Both the position numbers and the translations under genes were made by a program. From NCBI RefSeq assembly GCF_001423525.1, contig NZ_LMOI01000012.1, forward strand, positions 479,212 through 543,211: a DNA stretch of 64,000 nucleotides, given 5' to 3'. This DNA is from Arthrobacter sp. Leaf137. GTDB taxonomy: Bacteria; Actinomycetota; Actinomycetes; Actinomycetales; Micrococcaceae. Below the pieces are notes generated by a model. It was not told the origin of the DNA. It was given only the letters and a program-made list of their open reading frames with translations, and did not search any database. Of this stretch, positions 19,078 through 28,362 are shown piece after piece (position 1 is the stretch's first letter; each line of letters opens with the position of its first letter).

Positions 19078-19111
19078 GCCGGCGGGGCCAAAATGAACTG
19101 GCCCCGCCGGC
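19078..19111 (-). terminator. Terminator after clpP1-clpP2
   Basis: 13-bp perfect stem (19078-19090 with 19099-19111) around an 8-nt loop. On the minus strand it is followed by CTTTTCC, so it works for the clp protease transcript; it starts 14 bp beyond the clpP2 stop. Confidence 0.85.
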
Positions 19112-19124
19112 GTTTTGGGTACTG

Positions 19125-19784
19125 CTACCTCGTAATTGCCTGAGGTTTGATCTTGCGTGAATCCAGGACCTGGTCGATCAGGCCGTAGGACTGTGCCTCT
19201 GCCGCGGTCAGGATCTTGTCGCGCTCGATGTCGTTGTTGACCTGCTCGGACGTCCGGCCGGAGTGGTGGGCGAGGGTGTCCTCGAGCCAGGACCGCATGC
19301 GCATCACTTCGGCTGCCTGGATCTCCAGGTCCGATGCCTGTCCGCCCTGGCCGCCGGACAGCGCGGGCTGGTGGATCAGGACGCGGGCGTTGGGCAGTGC
19401 CAGGCGCTTGCCCGGGGTACCTGCAGCGAGCAGGACGGCTGCGGCGCTGGCGGCCTGGCCCAGGCACACTGTCTGGATCTCCGGGCGGATGTACTGCATG
19501 GTGTCGTAGATGGCAGTCATTGCCGTGAACGAACCGCCGGGAGAGTTGATGTAGAGGGTGATGTCGCGGTCCGGGTCAGTGGACTCGAGCACCAGCAGCT
19601 GGGCCATGACGTCATCGGCCGAGGCGTCATCCACCTGCACGCCGAGGAAGATGATGCGGTCCTCGAAGAGCTTGGTGTACGGGTCCTGGCGCTTGAAGCC
19701 GTAAGGTGTGCGTTCCTCGAACTGCGGCAGGACGTAGCGGCTGGACGGAAGATTACCGGCAGACCACCCGAAGTTGTAGTTCAT
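19125..19784 (-). CDS. clpP: ClpP-type protease subunit (ClpP2)
   Basis: Serine protease subunit of the Clp complex, 219 residues. The nucleophile Ser lies in [14 protein letters not shown], the catalytic His in ARVLIHQPA, and the catalytic Asp in the NDIERDK region. GQAASAA is typical of the actinobacterial ClpP2 subtype, which forms a mixed tetradecamer with ClpP1. AGGAG is found 8 nt before the ATG. It lies 40 bp downstream of clpP1 and is cotranscribed with it. Confidence 0.95.
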   Translation of the reverse strand: MNYNFGWSAGNLPSSRYVLPQFEERTPYGFKRQDPYTKLFEDRIIFLGVQVDDASADDVMAQLLVLESTDPDRDITLYINSPGGSFTAMTAIYDTMQYIRPEIQTVCLGQAASAAAVLLAAGTPGKRLALPNARVLIHQPALSGGQGGQASDLEIQAAEVMRMRSWLEDTLAHHSGRTSEQVNNDIERDKILTAAEAQSYGLIDQVLDSRKIKPQAITR

Positions 19785-19824
19785 AGTTATTGCTCCTGAT
19801 CGAAAGGGTTCTGGTAGCCGGGAA

Positions 19825-20472
19825 TTAGTTCTCGGAGGACGACTGGCCGGAGCCGTTGGAGGTTCCGCCGCCGCCGGAGACGGAACCCGCGTGCGCGGCG
19901 ATCTTGTCGAAGAAGCCGTACTCGAGCGCTTCGGCGGCCGTGAACCACTTGTCGCGGTCGTTGTCCTTGAGGATGGTCTCGACGGTCTGGCCGGTCTGGT
20001 CGGCGGTCAGCTCTGCCATGACCTTCTTCATGTGCAGGATGAGCTCAGCCTGGATCTTGATGTCCGACGCAGTGCCGCCGATGCCGCCCGAGGGCTGGTG
20101 CATCAGGACGCGGGCGTTGGGAGTCGCGTAGCGCTTGCCCTTAGTGCCGGAGGAGAGCAGGAACTGCCCCATGGAAGCGGCAAGGCCGGTGGCCACGGTG
20201 ACGACGTCGTTGGGGATGAACTGCATGGTGTCGTAGATGGCCATGCCGGCCGTCACGGATCCGCCGGGAGAGTTGATGTAAAGGTAGATGTCCTTCTCGG
20301 GGTTCTCGGCGGAGAGGAGCAGCAGCTGCGAGCAGATGGCGTTGGCGTTGTCGTCACGCACCTCCGACCCGAGCCAGATGATGCGCTCCTTCAGGAGTCG
20401 GTTGTAAATGTAGTTGTCCTGGGCTGCGGGATCGACGGTCGCCATCCGGGGGGCCTCTTGGTGCTGTGACAT
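19825..20472 (-). CDS. clpP: ClpP-type protease subunit (ClpP1)
   Basis: Second catalytic subunit, 215 residues. Catalytic Ser in [14 protein letters not shown], His in [11 protein letters not shown], and Asp in KDNDRDKW. It belongs to the subtype that pairs with ClpP2 in actinobacteria. The C-terminal tail is Gly/Ser rich ([13 protein letters not shown]), unusual but probably a flexible extension. A probable ClgR box lies about 100 bp upstream. Ribosome site AGAGG precedes the ATG. Confidence 0.95.
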   Translation of the reverse strand: MSQHQEAPRMATVDPAAQDNYIYNRLLKERIIWLGSEVRDDNANAICSQLLLLSAENPEKDIYLYINSPGGSVTAGMAIYDTMQFIPNDVVTVATGLAASMGQFLLSSGTKGKRYATPNARVLMHQPSGGIGGTASDIKIQAELILHMKKVMAELTADQTGQTVETILKDNDRDKWFTAAEALEYGFFDKIAAHAGSVSGGGGTSNGSGQSSSEN

Positions 20473-20567
20473 GTTTACTTACCTCTCGCTGGTGACGGTG
20501 ACATCACTGAAAATCACTACTTGGACACTAACCGGTTTCACCGACATTTTGTTCGCGCCCCAGCGGC

Positions 20568-20585
20568 TGTTCGCTGACGGCGCAC
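20568..20585. promoter_or_regulatory. Candidate ClgR operator upstream of clpP1-clpP2
   Basis: TGTTCGCTGACGGCGCAC fits the core CGC-Y-N-A-N-R-GCG that I recall for the ClgR activator of clp genes in actinobacteria, including the upstream W-N-N-W part; the downstream WWS part does not fit. It is about 96-113 bp before clpP1, beyond the tig terminator. Confidence 0.5.
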
Positions 20586-20623
20586 GATGCCGGCGCCCGG
20601 CGCCCTGCCGCGGCGTTTCAACG

Positions 20624-20661
20624 CGAACGGCCCCCGGATCAGTTGATCCGGGGGCCGTTCG
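20624..20661 (-). terminator. Terminator after tig
   Basis: Perfect 18-bp stem (20624-20641 with 20644-20661) with only two intervening bases, placed 19 bp after the trigger factor stop. No T tract follows, which is common in actinobacteria. Confidence 0.8.
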
Positions 20662-20679
20662 TCTATGCCTGTGTGGAGG

Positions 20680-22080
20680 CTATGCCTTGGCTTCAGCCTT
20701 CTCGTCCTCGGCAGGAACCTCAGTGGCTTCGCCCTCTGCGGCGTCAGCCCCGGTGGCCTCGGCGTCGGCAACCGGAGCTTCCTCTTCGCCGCCGGGGCGG
20801 ACGAAGTCGCTCAGGTCAACGGTGTTGCCTTCGGAGTCGGTGACCGTGGCCTGGCCCAGCACCACTGCCAGCGCCTTGCGGCGGCGGACCTCGGAAACCA
20901 TCATGGGGACCTGGCCGCTCTGATCGATGATCTGGGCGAACTGGTTGGGGTCCATGCCGTACTGGCTGGCCGTGGTGACGATGTAGTCGATCAGCTCATT
21001 CTGGCTGACGTCGACTTCTTCCTTCTCGGCGATGGCGTCGAGGATGATCTCGTTCTGGAAAGCGCGGGCGGTGTTTGCGCGCACTTCCTCACGGTGCTCC
21101 TCGGTGTCGTGCTCGCCTTCGCCGTGGCCGTTGCCTTCCTTGAAGTGGGCCTCGAGCTGCTCTTCGACAACGCTGTCCGGCACGGGAACCTCGACCAGCT
21201 CAACGAGCTTGTCCAGGACCTTGTCGCGGGCCTCGACGCCCTGCTCGACAACCTTGGACTCAGCTGCCTGCTTGGCCAGGTCTTCGCGCAGTTCGGCGAG
21301 GGTGTCGAACTCGGAAGCCAGCTGGGCGAAGTCGTCGTTGGCCTCAGGCAGCTCGCGCTCCTTGACGGCCTTGACGGCAACCTTCACCTGTGCAGCTTCG
21401 CCGGCGTGGTCGCCGCCGACAAGGGTGGTGTCGAAGATCGCGTCTTCGTCGACGCTGAGCCCGGTGACGGCCTCGTCCATGCCCTCAAGCATGGTGCCGG
21501 CGCCCACCTGGTAGGACAGGCCCGCGGCGGAGTCAACCTCTTCGCCGTCGATCGTGGCGGTGATGTCGATGGTGAGGAAGTCACCGTCGGCGGCCGGGCG
21601 GTCAACTGACTTCAGCGTGCCGAAGCGGCCGCGGAGTTCGTCCAGGGCCTTGTCAACGTCTTCGTCGGAGGACTCGGCGGCGGCAACCTCAACCTTGATG
21701 CCGGCGTAGTCGGGCAGTTCGATCTCGGGACGGACGTCAACCTCGGCAGCGAACTTCAGGCCGCCGTCGGTGGCGGAGGGGTCCGGAACCTCGGTGATCT
21801 CAACCTCGGGACGGCTCAGGGGGCGGATGCCGGATTCCTGCACGGCAGCCTGGTACCAGCCGTTGAGGCCGTCGTTGATGGCGGTTTCGAGGACATAGCC
21901 GCGGCCGACGCGCTGGTCGATGAGCTTTGCGGGGACCTTGCCCTTACGGAACCCAGGGACCTGGATCTGCGAAGCAACGGTCTTGTAAGCCGAGTCGATG
22001 CTGGGCTTCAGTTCCTCAAAGGGAACCTCAACGTTGAGCTTGACCCGCGTGGGGGTGAGGTTCTCGACAGCGCTCTTCAC
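20680..22080 (-). CDS. tig: Trigger factor
   Basis: Ribosome-bound chaperone and peptidyl-prolyl isomerase. 466 residues. The ribosome-docking signature GFRKGKVP is at about 44-51, an FKBP-like domain covers about 155-240, and helical arms make up the C-terminal half. The last 45 residues are Glu/Ala rich (acidic tail), as in other actinobacterial trigger factors. The start is GTG 22080 with AGGAG 10 nt upstream. It lies just upstream of clpP1-clpP2 in the usual arrangement but is separated by its own terminator. Confidence 0.97.
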   Translation of the reverse strand: MKSAVENLTPTRVKLNVEVPFEELKPSIDSAYKTVASQIQVPGFRKGKVPAKLIDQRVGRGYVLETAINDGLNGWYQAAVQESGIRPLSRPEVEITEVPDPSATDGGLKFAAEVDVRPEIELPDYAGIKVEVAAAESSDEDVDKALDELRGRFGTLKSVDRPAADGDFLTIDITATIDGEEVDSAAGLSYQVGAGTMLEGMDEAVTGLSVDEDAIFDTTLVGGDHAGEAAQVKVAVKAVKERELPEANDDFAQLASEFDTLAELREDLAKQAAESKVVEQGVEARDKVLDKLVELVEVPVPDSVVEEQLEAHFKEGNGHGEGEHDTEEHREEVRANTARAFQNEIILDAIAEKEEVDVSQNELIDYIVTTASQYGMDPNQFAQIIDQSGQVPMMVSEVRRRKALAVVLGQATVTDSEGNTVDLSDFVRPGGEEEAPVADAEATGADAAEGEATEVPAEDEKAEAKA

Positions 22081-22163
22081 GGTCTAAGTACTCCTGGGAT
22101 TGTGGGATGGGTCTCTGCGAAACGCAATGTTCCTGCCCGATCCGAATGGCCGGGCCGCAGAGT

Positions 22164-22237
22164 CGGGGTGACAGGATTTGAACCTGCGACTTCCTGCTCC
22201 CAAAGCAGGCGCTCTAGCCAAGCTGAGCTACACCCCG
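22164..22237 (-). tRNA. tRNA-Pro (anticodon TGG)
   Basis: Read on the minus strand, CGGGGTG pairs with CACCCCG as acceptor stem. The anticodon arm is CCTGC-TTTGGGA-GCAGG with TGG, and the T arm contains GGTTCAAATCC. CCA is not encoded. It lies between tig and tRNA-Gly and is divergent from the latter. Confidence 0.97.
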
Positions 22238-22367
22238 TAAGTGCACAGGCAAGTCTACGGTGATACGCGTCGCGAATGCACATTTGACACGTGGGCCATG
22301 GATTAGGTTTAGTTGTATCCGGCTTGAACAGCCAGCCCGAAGATTCCGCGAAAACGGAGCTTCCTTC

Positions 22368-22438
22368 GGGGACGTAGCTTAATGGTAAAGCCTCAGTCTT
22401 CCAAACTGATTACGCGGGTTCGATTCCCGTCGTCCCCT
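22368..22438 (+). tRNA. tRNA-Gly (anticodon TCC)
   Basis: GGGGACG pairs with CGTCCCC; the anticodon arm TCAGT-CTTCCAA-ACTGA gives TCC; the T arm contains GGTTCGATTCC. The 3' CCA is encoded at 22439-22441. A strong terminator follows at once. Confidence 0.97.
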
Positions 22439-22447
22439 CCAACCAGC

Positions 22448-22473
22448 AAAGGCCCCTCCTCGGAGGGGCCTTT
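22448..22473 (+). terminator. Terminator after tRNA-Gly
   Basis: 12-bp perfect stem AAAGGCCCCTCC/GGAGGGGCCTTT followed by GCTTTTT. Classic intrinsic terminator. Confidence 0.92.
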
Positions 22474-22594
22474 GCTTTTTAATGCTGCCGGCGTGCGGTC
22501 GTGGGGCACTTTGCCGGCCCGCCTGGGCCGAAGGTACGGTACTGCCCGGCGGGTCCGCGCCAAAGTGCCCTGTTGCGGCCCGGGCGGGCACCAG

Positions 22595-23548
22595 TTATTC
22601 CTGCGGCTGCTGGCAGAACGGGCACCAGTACAGGTTGCGGCCGGCGAGTTCGGCGATCAGCACCAGGGTGCGGCAGACCCGGCATGGCAGCCCCTGCCGC
22701 TTGTAGACGTAGTGGGCGTCCTCGCCGCGCGGAAAGCTGCCGCCCTTGGCCGGAACGTCCTGCCCGGCACGGACAGCTTTTGCCGCCGTGGTGCCGTTGA
22801 CCGCCCAGTACCGCGGGGGTGTGGTGATTATCCTGCCGTCCGCCACGCCGTCGGTCATGACGTTGACGACGTCGCGCCACAGGTTCCGGGCGTCCGGTTC
22901 GGTCACGTCCGTCCCCGGCATCCAGGGGTCCAGCCGGCGGCGGAACAGGACCTCGGCACGATAGACGTTGCCCACGCCCGCGATGATCTTCTGGTCCATC
23001 AGCAGTGCCGCGGCGGGACTCTTGCGGGTGCGGAGGTTCCTGGCGAAGCGGCCGGCGTCACCGCGCAGGTTCCGGAGCGGGTCCGGCCCCAGGCGTGCCA
23101 GCACGGCTTCGGCTTCCGCGGCAGTGATGGCTTCGCACGTCGTGGCACCGCGCAGGTCAGCCCAGCCATGACCGCTGGCCAGCCGGACCCGGACGGCACC
23201 TACGGGGGCGGGCGGCCCCGCGTAGGAGGCGTCGGCGTCGCTGCCGGCAGGCGACTCCTGCTCCCCGACCCGGCGGGGCGCTCCGATGCTGGAAGATCCG
23301 GTGAACGTCCGGTCACCGCCAAAGCTCCACGCGCCGTACAGGCCAAGGTGTACGTGCAGCACCAGGGCGTTGTCGAAGTGCAGGAACAGGTGCTTGCCGT
23401 GTGCTTCGGCGGCTACCAGGGTGTGGCCGTCCAGCAGGGCCGCTCCCCCGCTGAACCTGCCTTGCGGGCTGGAGACGGAGAGGCGTTCTCCCGTGAAGAC
23501 GTCCCCGAACTGGCGGGTCAGCCGGCGGACAGAGTGGCCTTCGGGCAC
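22595..23548 (-). CDS. nei: Fpg/Nei family DNA glycosylase (Nei2-like endonuclease VIII)
   Basis: Bifunctional glycosylase/AP lyase for oxidised bases, 317 residues. The mature N-terminus PEGH gives the catalytic Pro and Glu. The helix-two-turn-helix region includes QKIIAGVGNVYRAEVLF near 190, and the C-terminal zinc finger has CRVC and CPFC near 290-312. PEGH rather than PELP, and the position next to rpiB, fit the Nei2/Rv2464c group. The start is GTG 23548, whose G overlaps the last base of the rpiB stop codon, so the two genes are translationally coupled. A Gly/Ser/Ala-rich insertion sits near residues 85-112. Confidence 0.93.
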   Translation of the reverse strand: MPEGHSVRRLTRQFGDVFTGERLSVSSPQGRFSGGAALLDGHTLVAAEAHGKHLFLHFDNALVLHVHLGLYGAWSFGGDRTFTGSSSIGAPRRVGEQESPAGSDADASYAGPPAPVGAVRVRLASGHGWADLRGATTCEAITAAEAEAVLARLGPDPLRNLRGDAGRFARNLRTRKSPAAALLMDQKIIAGVGNVYRAEVLFRRRLDPWMPGTDVTEPDARNLWRDVVNVMTDGVADGRIITTPPRYWAVNGTTAAKAVRAGQDVPAKGGSFPRGEDAHYVYKRQGLPCRVCRTLVLIAELAGRNLYWCPFCQQPQE

Positions 23549-24042
23549 TATTCGATGACCTCGCCGGTGGTTTCGTAGGCCGCGATCTTGCCGATCCGGC
23601 GGACGTGGCGTTCGTCGTTGCTGAACGGCTCGGCCAGGAACGCCTCGATCAGACCGGTGGCTTCCTCTACGGAGTGCTGGCGGCCGCCGACGGCCACCAC
23701 GTTGGCGTCGTTGTGCTCACGGGCCAGGGTGGCGGTGGAGAGGTTCCACGCCAGTGCTGCCCGGACGCCCTTGACCTTGTTGGCCGCGATCTGCTCGCCA
23801 TTGCCCGAGCCGCCCAGCACGATGCCCAGGGCGTGGACGCCTGCCTCCTGGTCGGCCACGACAGCGAGGGCTGCGTTGATGCAGAAGGACGGGTAGTCGT
23901 CCTGGGCGTCGTAGGCCTTGGGACCGTGGTCCACCACGTCGTAGCCCTTGGCGGTGAGGTGGGAGACCAGGTGGGCGCTGAGCTCCATTCCTGCATGGTC
24001 GGTGGCGATGTGGACCCGCGGGAAGGAAGGGGATGAGGTCAC
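23548..24042 (-). CDS. rpiB: Ribose-5-phosphate isomerase B
   Basis: Interconverts ribose 5-phosphate and ribulose 5-phosphate in the pentose phosphate pathway. 164 residues from GTG 24042. RpiB/LacAB signatures are IATDHAGMEL near 10, DYPSF near 45, GSGNGEQIAANK near 75, and AREHNDANVVAVGGR near 105. I preferred GTG 24042 over the open frame that extends to 24204 because homologues start near VHIATDHAG and the upstream part is unlike the family. It overlaps nei by one base. Confidence 0.94.
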   Translation of the reverse strand: MTSSPSFPRVHIATDHAGMELSAHLVSHLTAKGYDVVDHGPKAYDAQDDYPSFCINAALAVVADQEAGVHALGIVLGGSGNGEQIAANKVKGVRAALAWNLSTATLAREHNDANVVAVGGRQHSVEEATGLIEAFLAEPFSNDERHVRRIGKIAAYETTGEVIE

Positions 24043-24121
24043 GTTCAGGTTCCGTTCGGTTTTGCGGCGCTGGCGGCCGGCGGGGTGGGCGCCGGCCCGG
24101 GAAACAACACGGACAAGGATA

Positions 24122-25141
24122 CTAGGAGCCCGGGACTTGGCCGCCGGATGACGGGCTTCCGCCTTTCCGGGCCCTGGCGGCCACCCGGGTGAGTACGTCG
24201 GCAAGGCGCGCGGCGGATGCCTGGCTGCCCCCGCTGACGGCCAGGCGCCGGCCGTCGGTTTTGCTGACGACGACGGCGGGGCCGCTGCCTACGAGCATGG
24301 CGTCAGTGCCGCCGTGGTGCCGGTAGCCCCACCCGCCGTAGTCTGCCGCCTTCAGGTCTGCTGCGCTGGCGGCGGTGATGGATCCGGCTGGAACATCCAT
24401 GACCGGCAGGACGCCCGCCAGGAGGACTTTCAACCCGTACCTGTCGGCCTTCACCCGGGCGAAGAGGAAGCCCGCACCCACCACCGCGAGGAGCACCAGG
24501 AGGCCACCAAGCCAAGGCACCGCGATGGCGATGAGCGCGGCGGGGAACAGTGAGGCGATGCCGATCATGACGAAGACCGAGCTGCGCGCGTGCACCCACA
24601 ACCTGACGGTGTCCGCGGCCAGGTCGGGGTCGGCTTCACGGGTCAGGGCGCGCTGCAGCGCCCGGTCGTCATCCACGGACCAGTGCTGGTCTGCCTTGTA
24701 GACGAAAGCGAGCGTGACACCCAGCGACACGGCAGCTCCGCTCCCCAGCGCCAGGACTGTCAGGTCGACGTGCGAGTTGCGCGCATCGGTGACGCCGGCC
24801 TGGCCCACCAGGCCGGCGGCGAGCACGGTGGTCACGAAGAGGCTCAGGAACAGCCCGACGCCCATCATGATCCGGCGCATCACAACCGGCCTGCCCAGCG
24901 GCAGTGCCTGCGAGAGGACCAGCCAGCCCGCGGCGAGGATCAGGACTGCTCCGCCGCCTGCATAGGCGCCGAACGGGGCGAAGGCGGCGCCGCCGTCGTC
25001 CGTCCACTGGATGGCGAGCGGCTCCGGAAGGTCACCCCGCAGCAGCGACGCGCAGAAGACGAACGCACCGGCCAGGACCACGGGGAAGCCGATGGCGAAA
25101 CGAAGCGCCTTCCGGTCTACCCTGTCCAGAATCTTTCCCAT
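24122..25141 (-). CDS. DUF1648-like multi-pass membrane protein
   Basis: 339 residues with about seven hydrophobic segments: one near 15, then others near 55, 90, 125, 195, 215 and 230, and a soluble C-terminal domain of about 100 residues ending in a Lys/Arg/Ser-rich tail. The first 60 residues, with AIQWTDDGG, resemble DUF1648 proteins of unknown function. The start is ATG 25141 (MGKILDR); an upstream ATG at 25243 would overlap the pepN leader. It is divergent from pepN. Confidence 0.72.
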   Translation of the reverse strand: MGKILDRVDRKALRFAIGFPVVLAGAFVFCASLLRGDLPEPLAIQWTDDGGAAFAPFGAYAGGGAVLILAAGWLVLSQALPLGRPVVMRRIMMGVGLFLSLFVTTVLAAGLVGQAGVTDARNSHVDLTVLALGSGAAVSLGVTLAFVYKADQHWSVDDDRALQRALTREADPDLAADTVRLWVHARSSVFVMIGIASLFPAALIAIAVPWLGGLLVLLAVVGAGFLFARVKADRYGLKVLLAGVLPVMDVPAGSITAASAADLKAADYGGWGYRHHGGTDAMLVGSGPAVVVSKTDGRRLAVSGGSQASAARLADVLTRVAARARKGGSPSSGGQVPGS

Positions 25142-25308
25142 GGGATTAACGCTACTCCCGCCGGCTGGCCCCCCGGAGGGACCGGATCGAAAGGTATGGC
25201 GGGGACGTGACCTGCGCAACGTGCCAGGGTCCGGGCAGTGCAAGAATGATCAGAGCCGGAGCCGGCTACCGCCGGCACCGCAGCAGCCAACGTCTTCTGG
25301 AGGTCTCC

Positions 25309-27870
25309 TTGCCAGGCATGAACCTGACGCGCGACGAAGCCCGCGCCCGCGCAGAACTGATAACCGTCGAGTCCTACGAGGTCAGCCTGGACCTGACCCG
25401 CGGCAGTGAGGTGTTCGGCAGCACCACGACGGTGAAATTCGGAGCCGCTGCCGGCGCTGAGACGTTCATCGACGCCGTAACGCACACGGTGCACAGCGTG
25501 ACCCTGAACGGCAAGAGCCTGGACCCCGCCGCCGTGGCCGACGGCGTGCGGATCCAGCTGCCCGGCCTGCAGGACCACAATGAGCTGACGGTGGTGGCGG
25601 ATGCGCCGTACATGAACACCGGCGAGGGCCTGCACCGTTTCGTTGACCCCGTGGACAACGAGGTCTACCTCTACACACAGTTCGAAGTGCCCGATTCCCG
25701 CCGGATGTTTGCCGTCTTCGAGCAGCCGGACCTCAAGGCGACGTTCGCCTTCACCGTCACCGCGCCCTCGCACTGGGACGTCATCTCAAACTCCCCCACA
25801 CCCACACCGGCCGAAACCTCCGCGTCCGGCGACGGCGGAGCCCGCTCGGTGTGGACCTTCGCACCGACGCCCCGGCTTTCCTCTTACGTCACAGCCCTGA
25901 TTGCGGGCCCGTACCAGTCGGTCCGCAGCGAGGTCACAAGCTCCGACGGGCGGGTCATCCCGCTGGGCGTTTTTGCCCGCAAGTCGCTGATGCAGTACCT
26001 GGATGCGGATAACATCTTCGAACTCACACGCCAGGGCTTCGGCTTCTTCGAAGCACAGTTCGGCTGCCCCTACCCGTTCGAAAAGTACGACCAGCTGTTC
26101 GTCCCGGAGTTCAACGCCGGCGCCATGGAGAACGCCGGGGCCGTGACCATCCTGGAGGGCTACGTCTTCCGGAGCAAGGTAACGGGGGCGCAGATCGAAC
26201 GCCGCGCCATCACTGTGCTCCACGAACTCGCGCACATGTGGTTCGGCGACCTGGTGACCATGCGGTGGTGGAACGATTTGTGGCTGAACGAATCCTTCGC
26301 CGAGTACATGTCCCACCTGGCGGCCGTGGAGGCCACGTCCTTCACCAGTGCCTGGACCACGTTCGCCTCGGTGGAGAAGTCCTGGGCCTACCGCCAGGAC
26401 CAGCTGCCCACCACCCACCCGATCTTCGCTGAGATCAACGACCTGCAGGACGTTGAGGTGAACTTCGACGGCATCACCTACGCCAAAGGCGCTTCGGTCC
26501 TGCGGCAGCTGGTGGCGTGGGTGGGTCCGGAGCAGTTTATGGCCGGCGTCCGGGAATACTTTGCCAAGCACTCCTGGGCCAACACCGAGCTGCGCGACCT
26601 GCTGGTGGAGCTCGAAAAAGCAAGTGGCCGCGACCTGGACGACTGGGGCCGGCAGTGGCTGGAGACCGCGGGCGTGAACACCCTGGTTCCAGAGCTTGAC
26701 GTGGATTCCGACGGGACGCTGAGGTCCTTTGCCATCCTGCAGTCCGCCGTGCCCGAGTGGCCCACTATCCGTCCGCACCGGCTGGCCGTGGGGTTCTACA
26801 ACCTGAATGCCGCCGGCAGGCTTGAACGCGTGCACCGTGAGGAACTGGACGTCGACGGCGAACGCACCGACGTCCCTGCCCTGGCCGGACTCCGGCAGCC
26901 GGACCTCATCCTGGTCAACGACGACGACCTCGCCTACGCCAAGGTCCGCCTCGACCCGAAGTCCCTGGCGACCGCGACGGCACACCTGAAGGACTTCCAG
27001 GAAAGCCTGCCGCGCACGCTGGTCTGGAATTCGGCGTGGGACGCGGCACGGGACGGCGAAACTCCGGCGCGTGCCTACGTTGAGCTGGTCCTGGCCAACG
27101 TCGCCGCCGAAACAGATTCCTCCGTCATCCTGGTGCAGCTGCGCCAGCTGGCCACCACGCTGAACTTCTACGTGGCCGAGGAACACCGCGAAGCCACAAC
27201 CGCTGCGGCCGCGGACCGGCTCTGGGAGCTGGCGCAGGAAGTTGCCGGCGGTTCCGACGCGCAGCTCCAGTTCGTTAAGTCCTTTGCCCTGCTGGCCGGC
27301 AGCACTACCCAGCTGGACCGGGTGGCCGGGCTCCTGGACGGGTCAGTCGCTTTGGATGGACTGACCGTGGACCAGGACCTGCGCTGGGAGCTGGTGGCTT
27401 CCCTGGTGGCCGGCGGCAGGCTGGGGCAGGACGGGATCGACGCCGAGCTGGAGCGGGACAAGACCGCCAGCGGGCAGAACGCTGCGGCCCTGGCCACGGC
27501 GGCCATCCCCACCCCCGAGGCCAAAGCCGCAGCCTGGGAGTCGATTGTGGTCAAAGGCGATCTCTCCAATGCGTTGCAGGGTTCGGCCGTGGCCGGGTTC
27601 ATGCGGGTGCTGGACCGGTCGCTGCTGGAACCCTACGCCGAGATGTATTTCGCCGCTGTCCCGGGCATCGTGGCCACCCGCACGCACGCACTTGCCCAGC
27701 AGGTCGTCGTCGGGCTCTACCCGGCGCTGCTGACCACCCAGGCCACGGTGGACCGCACGGACGGATTCCTGGCGTCACTCCCCCAGGAGAGCGCCGCGCT
27801 GCGCCGGATGATGCTGGAAAACCGCGACGGCGTGGCCCGGGCACTGCGCGCCCGCGCCGCGGACGCCTGA
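25309..27870 (+). CDS. pepN: Aminopeptidase N (M1 family)
   Basis: Zinc metallopeptidase removing N-terminal residues from peptides. 853 residues. The exopeptidase motif GAMEN is near 271, the zinc site HELAH is at about 304, and the third ligand lies in NESFAEY about 20 residues later. A C-terminal ERAP1-like helical domain fills the second half. The start is a TTG at 25309, with GGAGG ending 5 nt upstream, giving MPGMNLTRDEA, which matches the conserved N-terminus of actinobacterial PepN; the ATG at 25318 would be 14 nt from that site. It is adjacent to the rpiB/nei region as in mycobacteria. Confidence 0.95.
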   Translation: MPGMNLTRDEARARAELITVESYEVSLDLTRGSEVFGSTTTVKFGAAAGAETFIDAVTHTVHSVTLNGKSLDPAAVADGVRIQLPGLQDHNELTVVADAPYMNTGEGLHRFVDPVDNEVYLYTQFEVPDSRRMFAVFEQPDLKATFAFTVTAPSHWDVISNSPTPTPAETSASGDGGARSVWTFAPTPRLSSYVTALIAGPYQSVRSEVTSSDGRVIPLGVFARKSLMQYLDADNIFELTRQGFGFFEAQFGCPYPFEKYDQLFVPEFNAGAMENAGAVTILEGYVFRSKVTGAQIERRAITVLHELAHMWFGDLVTMRWWNDLWLNESFAEYMSHLAAVEATSFTSAWTTFASVEKSWAYRQDQLPTTHPIFAEINDLQDVEVNFDGITYAKGASVLRQLVAWVGPEQFMAGVREYFAKHSWANTELRDLLVELEKASGRDLDDWGRQWLETAGVNTLVPELDVDSDGTLRSFAILQSAVPEWPTIRPHRLAVGFYNLNAAGRLERVHREELDVDGERTDVPALAGLRQPDLILVNDDDLAYAKVRLDPKSLATATAHLKDFQESLPRTLVWNSAWDAARDGETPARAYVELVLANVAAETDSSVILVQLRQLATTLNFYVAEEHREATTAAAADRLWELAQEVAGGSDAQLQFVKSFALLAGSTTQLDRVAGLLDGSVALDGLTVDQDLRWELVASLVAGGRLGQDGIDAELERDKTASGQNAAALATAAIPTPEAKAAAWESIVVKGDLSNALQGSAVAGFMRVLDRSLLEPYAEMYFAAVPGIVATRTHALAQQVVVGLYPALLTTQATVDRTDGFLASLPQESAALRRMMLENRDGVARALRARAADA

Positions 27871-27888
27871 CAGGAAGGGAACGCAGCC

Positions 27889-28362
27889 ATGGGACTGCAT
27901 GAACACAAGTACGCCTTGACGGTCCAATGGACGGGTAACCGCGGTGAGGGGACCTTGTCCTACCGCGGTTACTCGCGGGACCACGACGTCGCCATTCCGG
28001 GCCTTCCGGTCCTGAAAGGCTCGGCAGACCCCACCTTCCACGGTGACCGTGGGCGGTACAACCCGGAGCAGCTGCTGCTGGCTGCCCTGGCGCAGTGCCA
28101 CATGCTGTCCTACCTCCACGTCGCGGTGAAGCATGGCGTGGTGGTCACGGACTACCGGGACGACGCAACCGGAGAGATGGTGCTGAACCGCGACGGAAGC
28201 GGCCAGTTCCAGAGCGTGACCCTGCATCCGCGGGTCACCGTGGCGGACCCGGGGCAGGTGGAACTGGCGGCATCTCTGCATCATGAGGCGAACCAGGTCT
28301 GCTTCATTGCCCGGAGCGTCAATTTCCCGGTAGGCCACGAACCCGTCACCGTGGCGGCTTAG
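27889..28362 (+). CDS. OsmC family peroxide-detoxifying protein
   Basis: 157 residues. OsmC/Ohr proteins reduce organic hydroperoxides through two conserved cysteines. Here they lie in LAQCHMLSYL near 66 and NQVCFIARS near 138. Core strands such as DPTFHGDRGRYNPEQLLLAAL are typical of the YhfA/OsmC branch. It begins 19 bp after the pepN stop with ribosome site AAGGGA, so it is probably cotranscribed with pepN. Its stop overlaps the convergent epimerase gene by 4 bp. Confidence 0.88.
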   Translation: MGLHEHKYALTVQWTGNRGEGTLSYRGYSRDHDVAIPGLPVLKGSADPTFHGDRGRYNPEQLLLAALAQCHMLSYLHVAVKHGVVVTDYRDDATGEMVLNRDGSGQFQSVTLHPRVTVADPGQVELAASLHHEANQVCFIARSVNFPVGHEPVTVAA

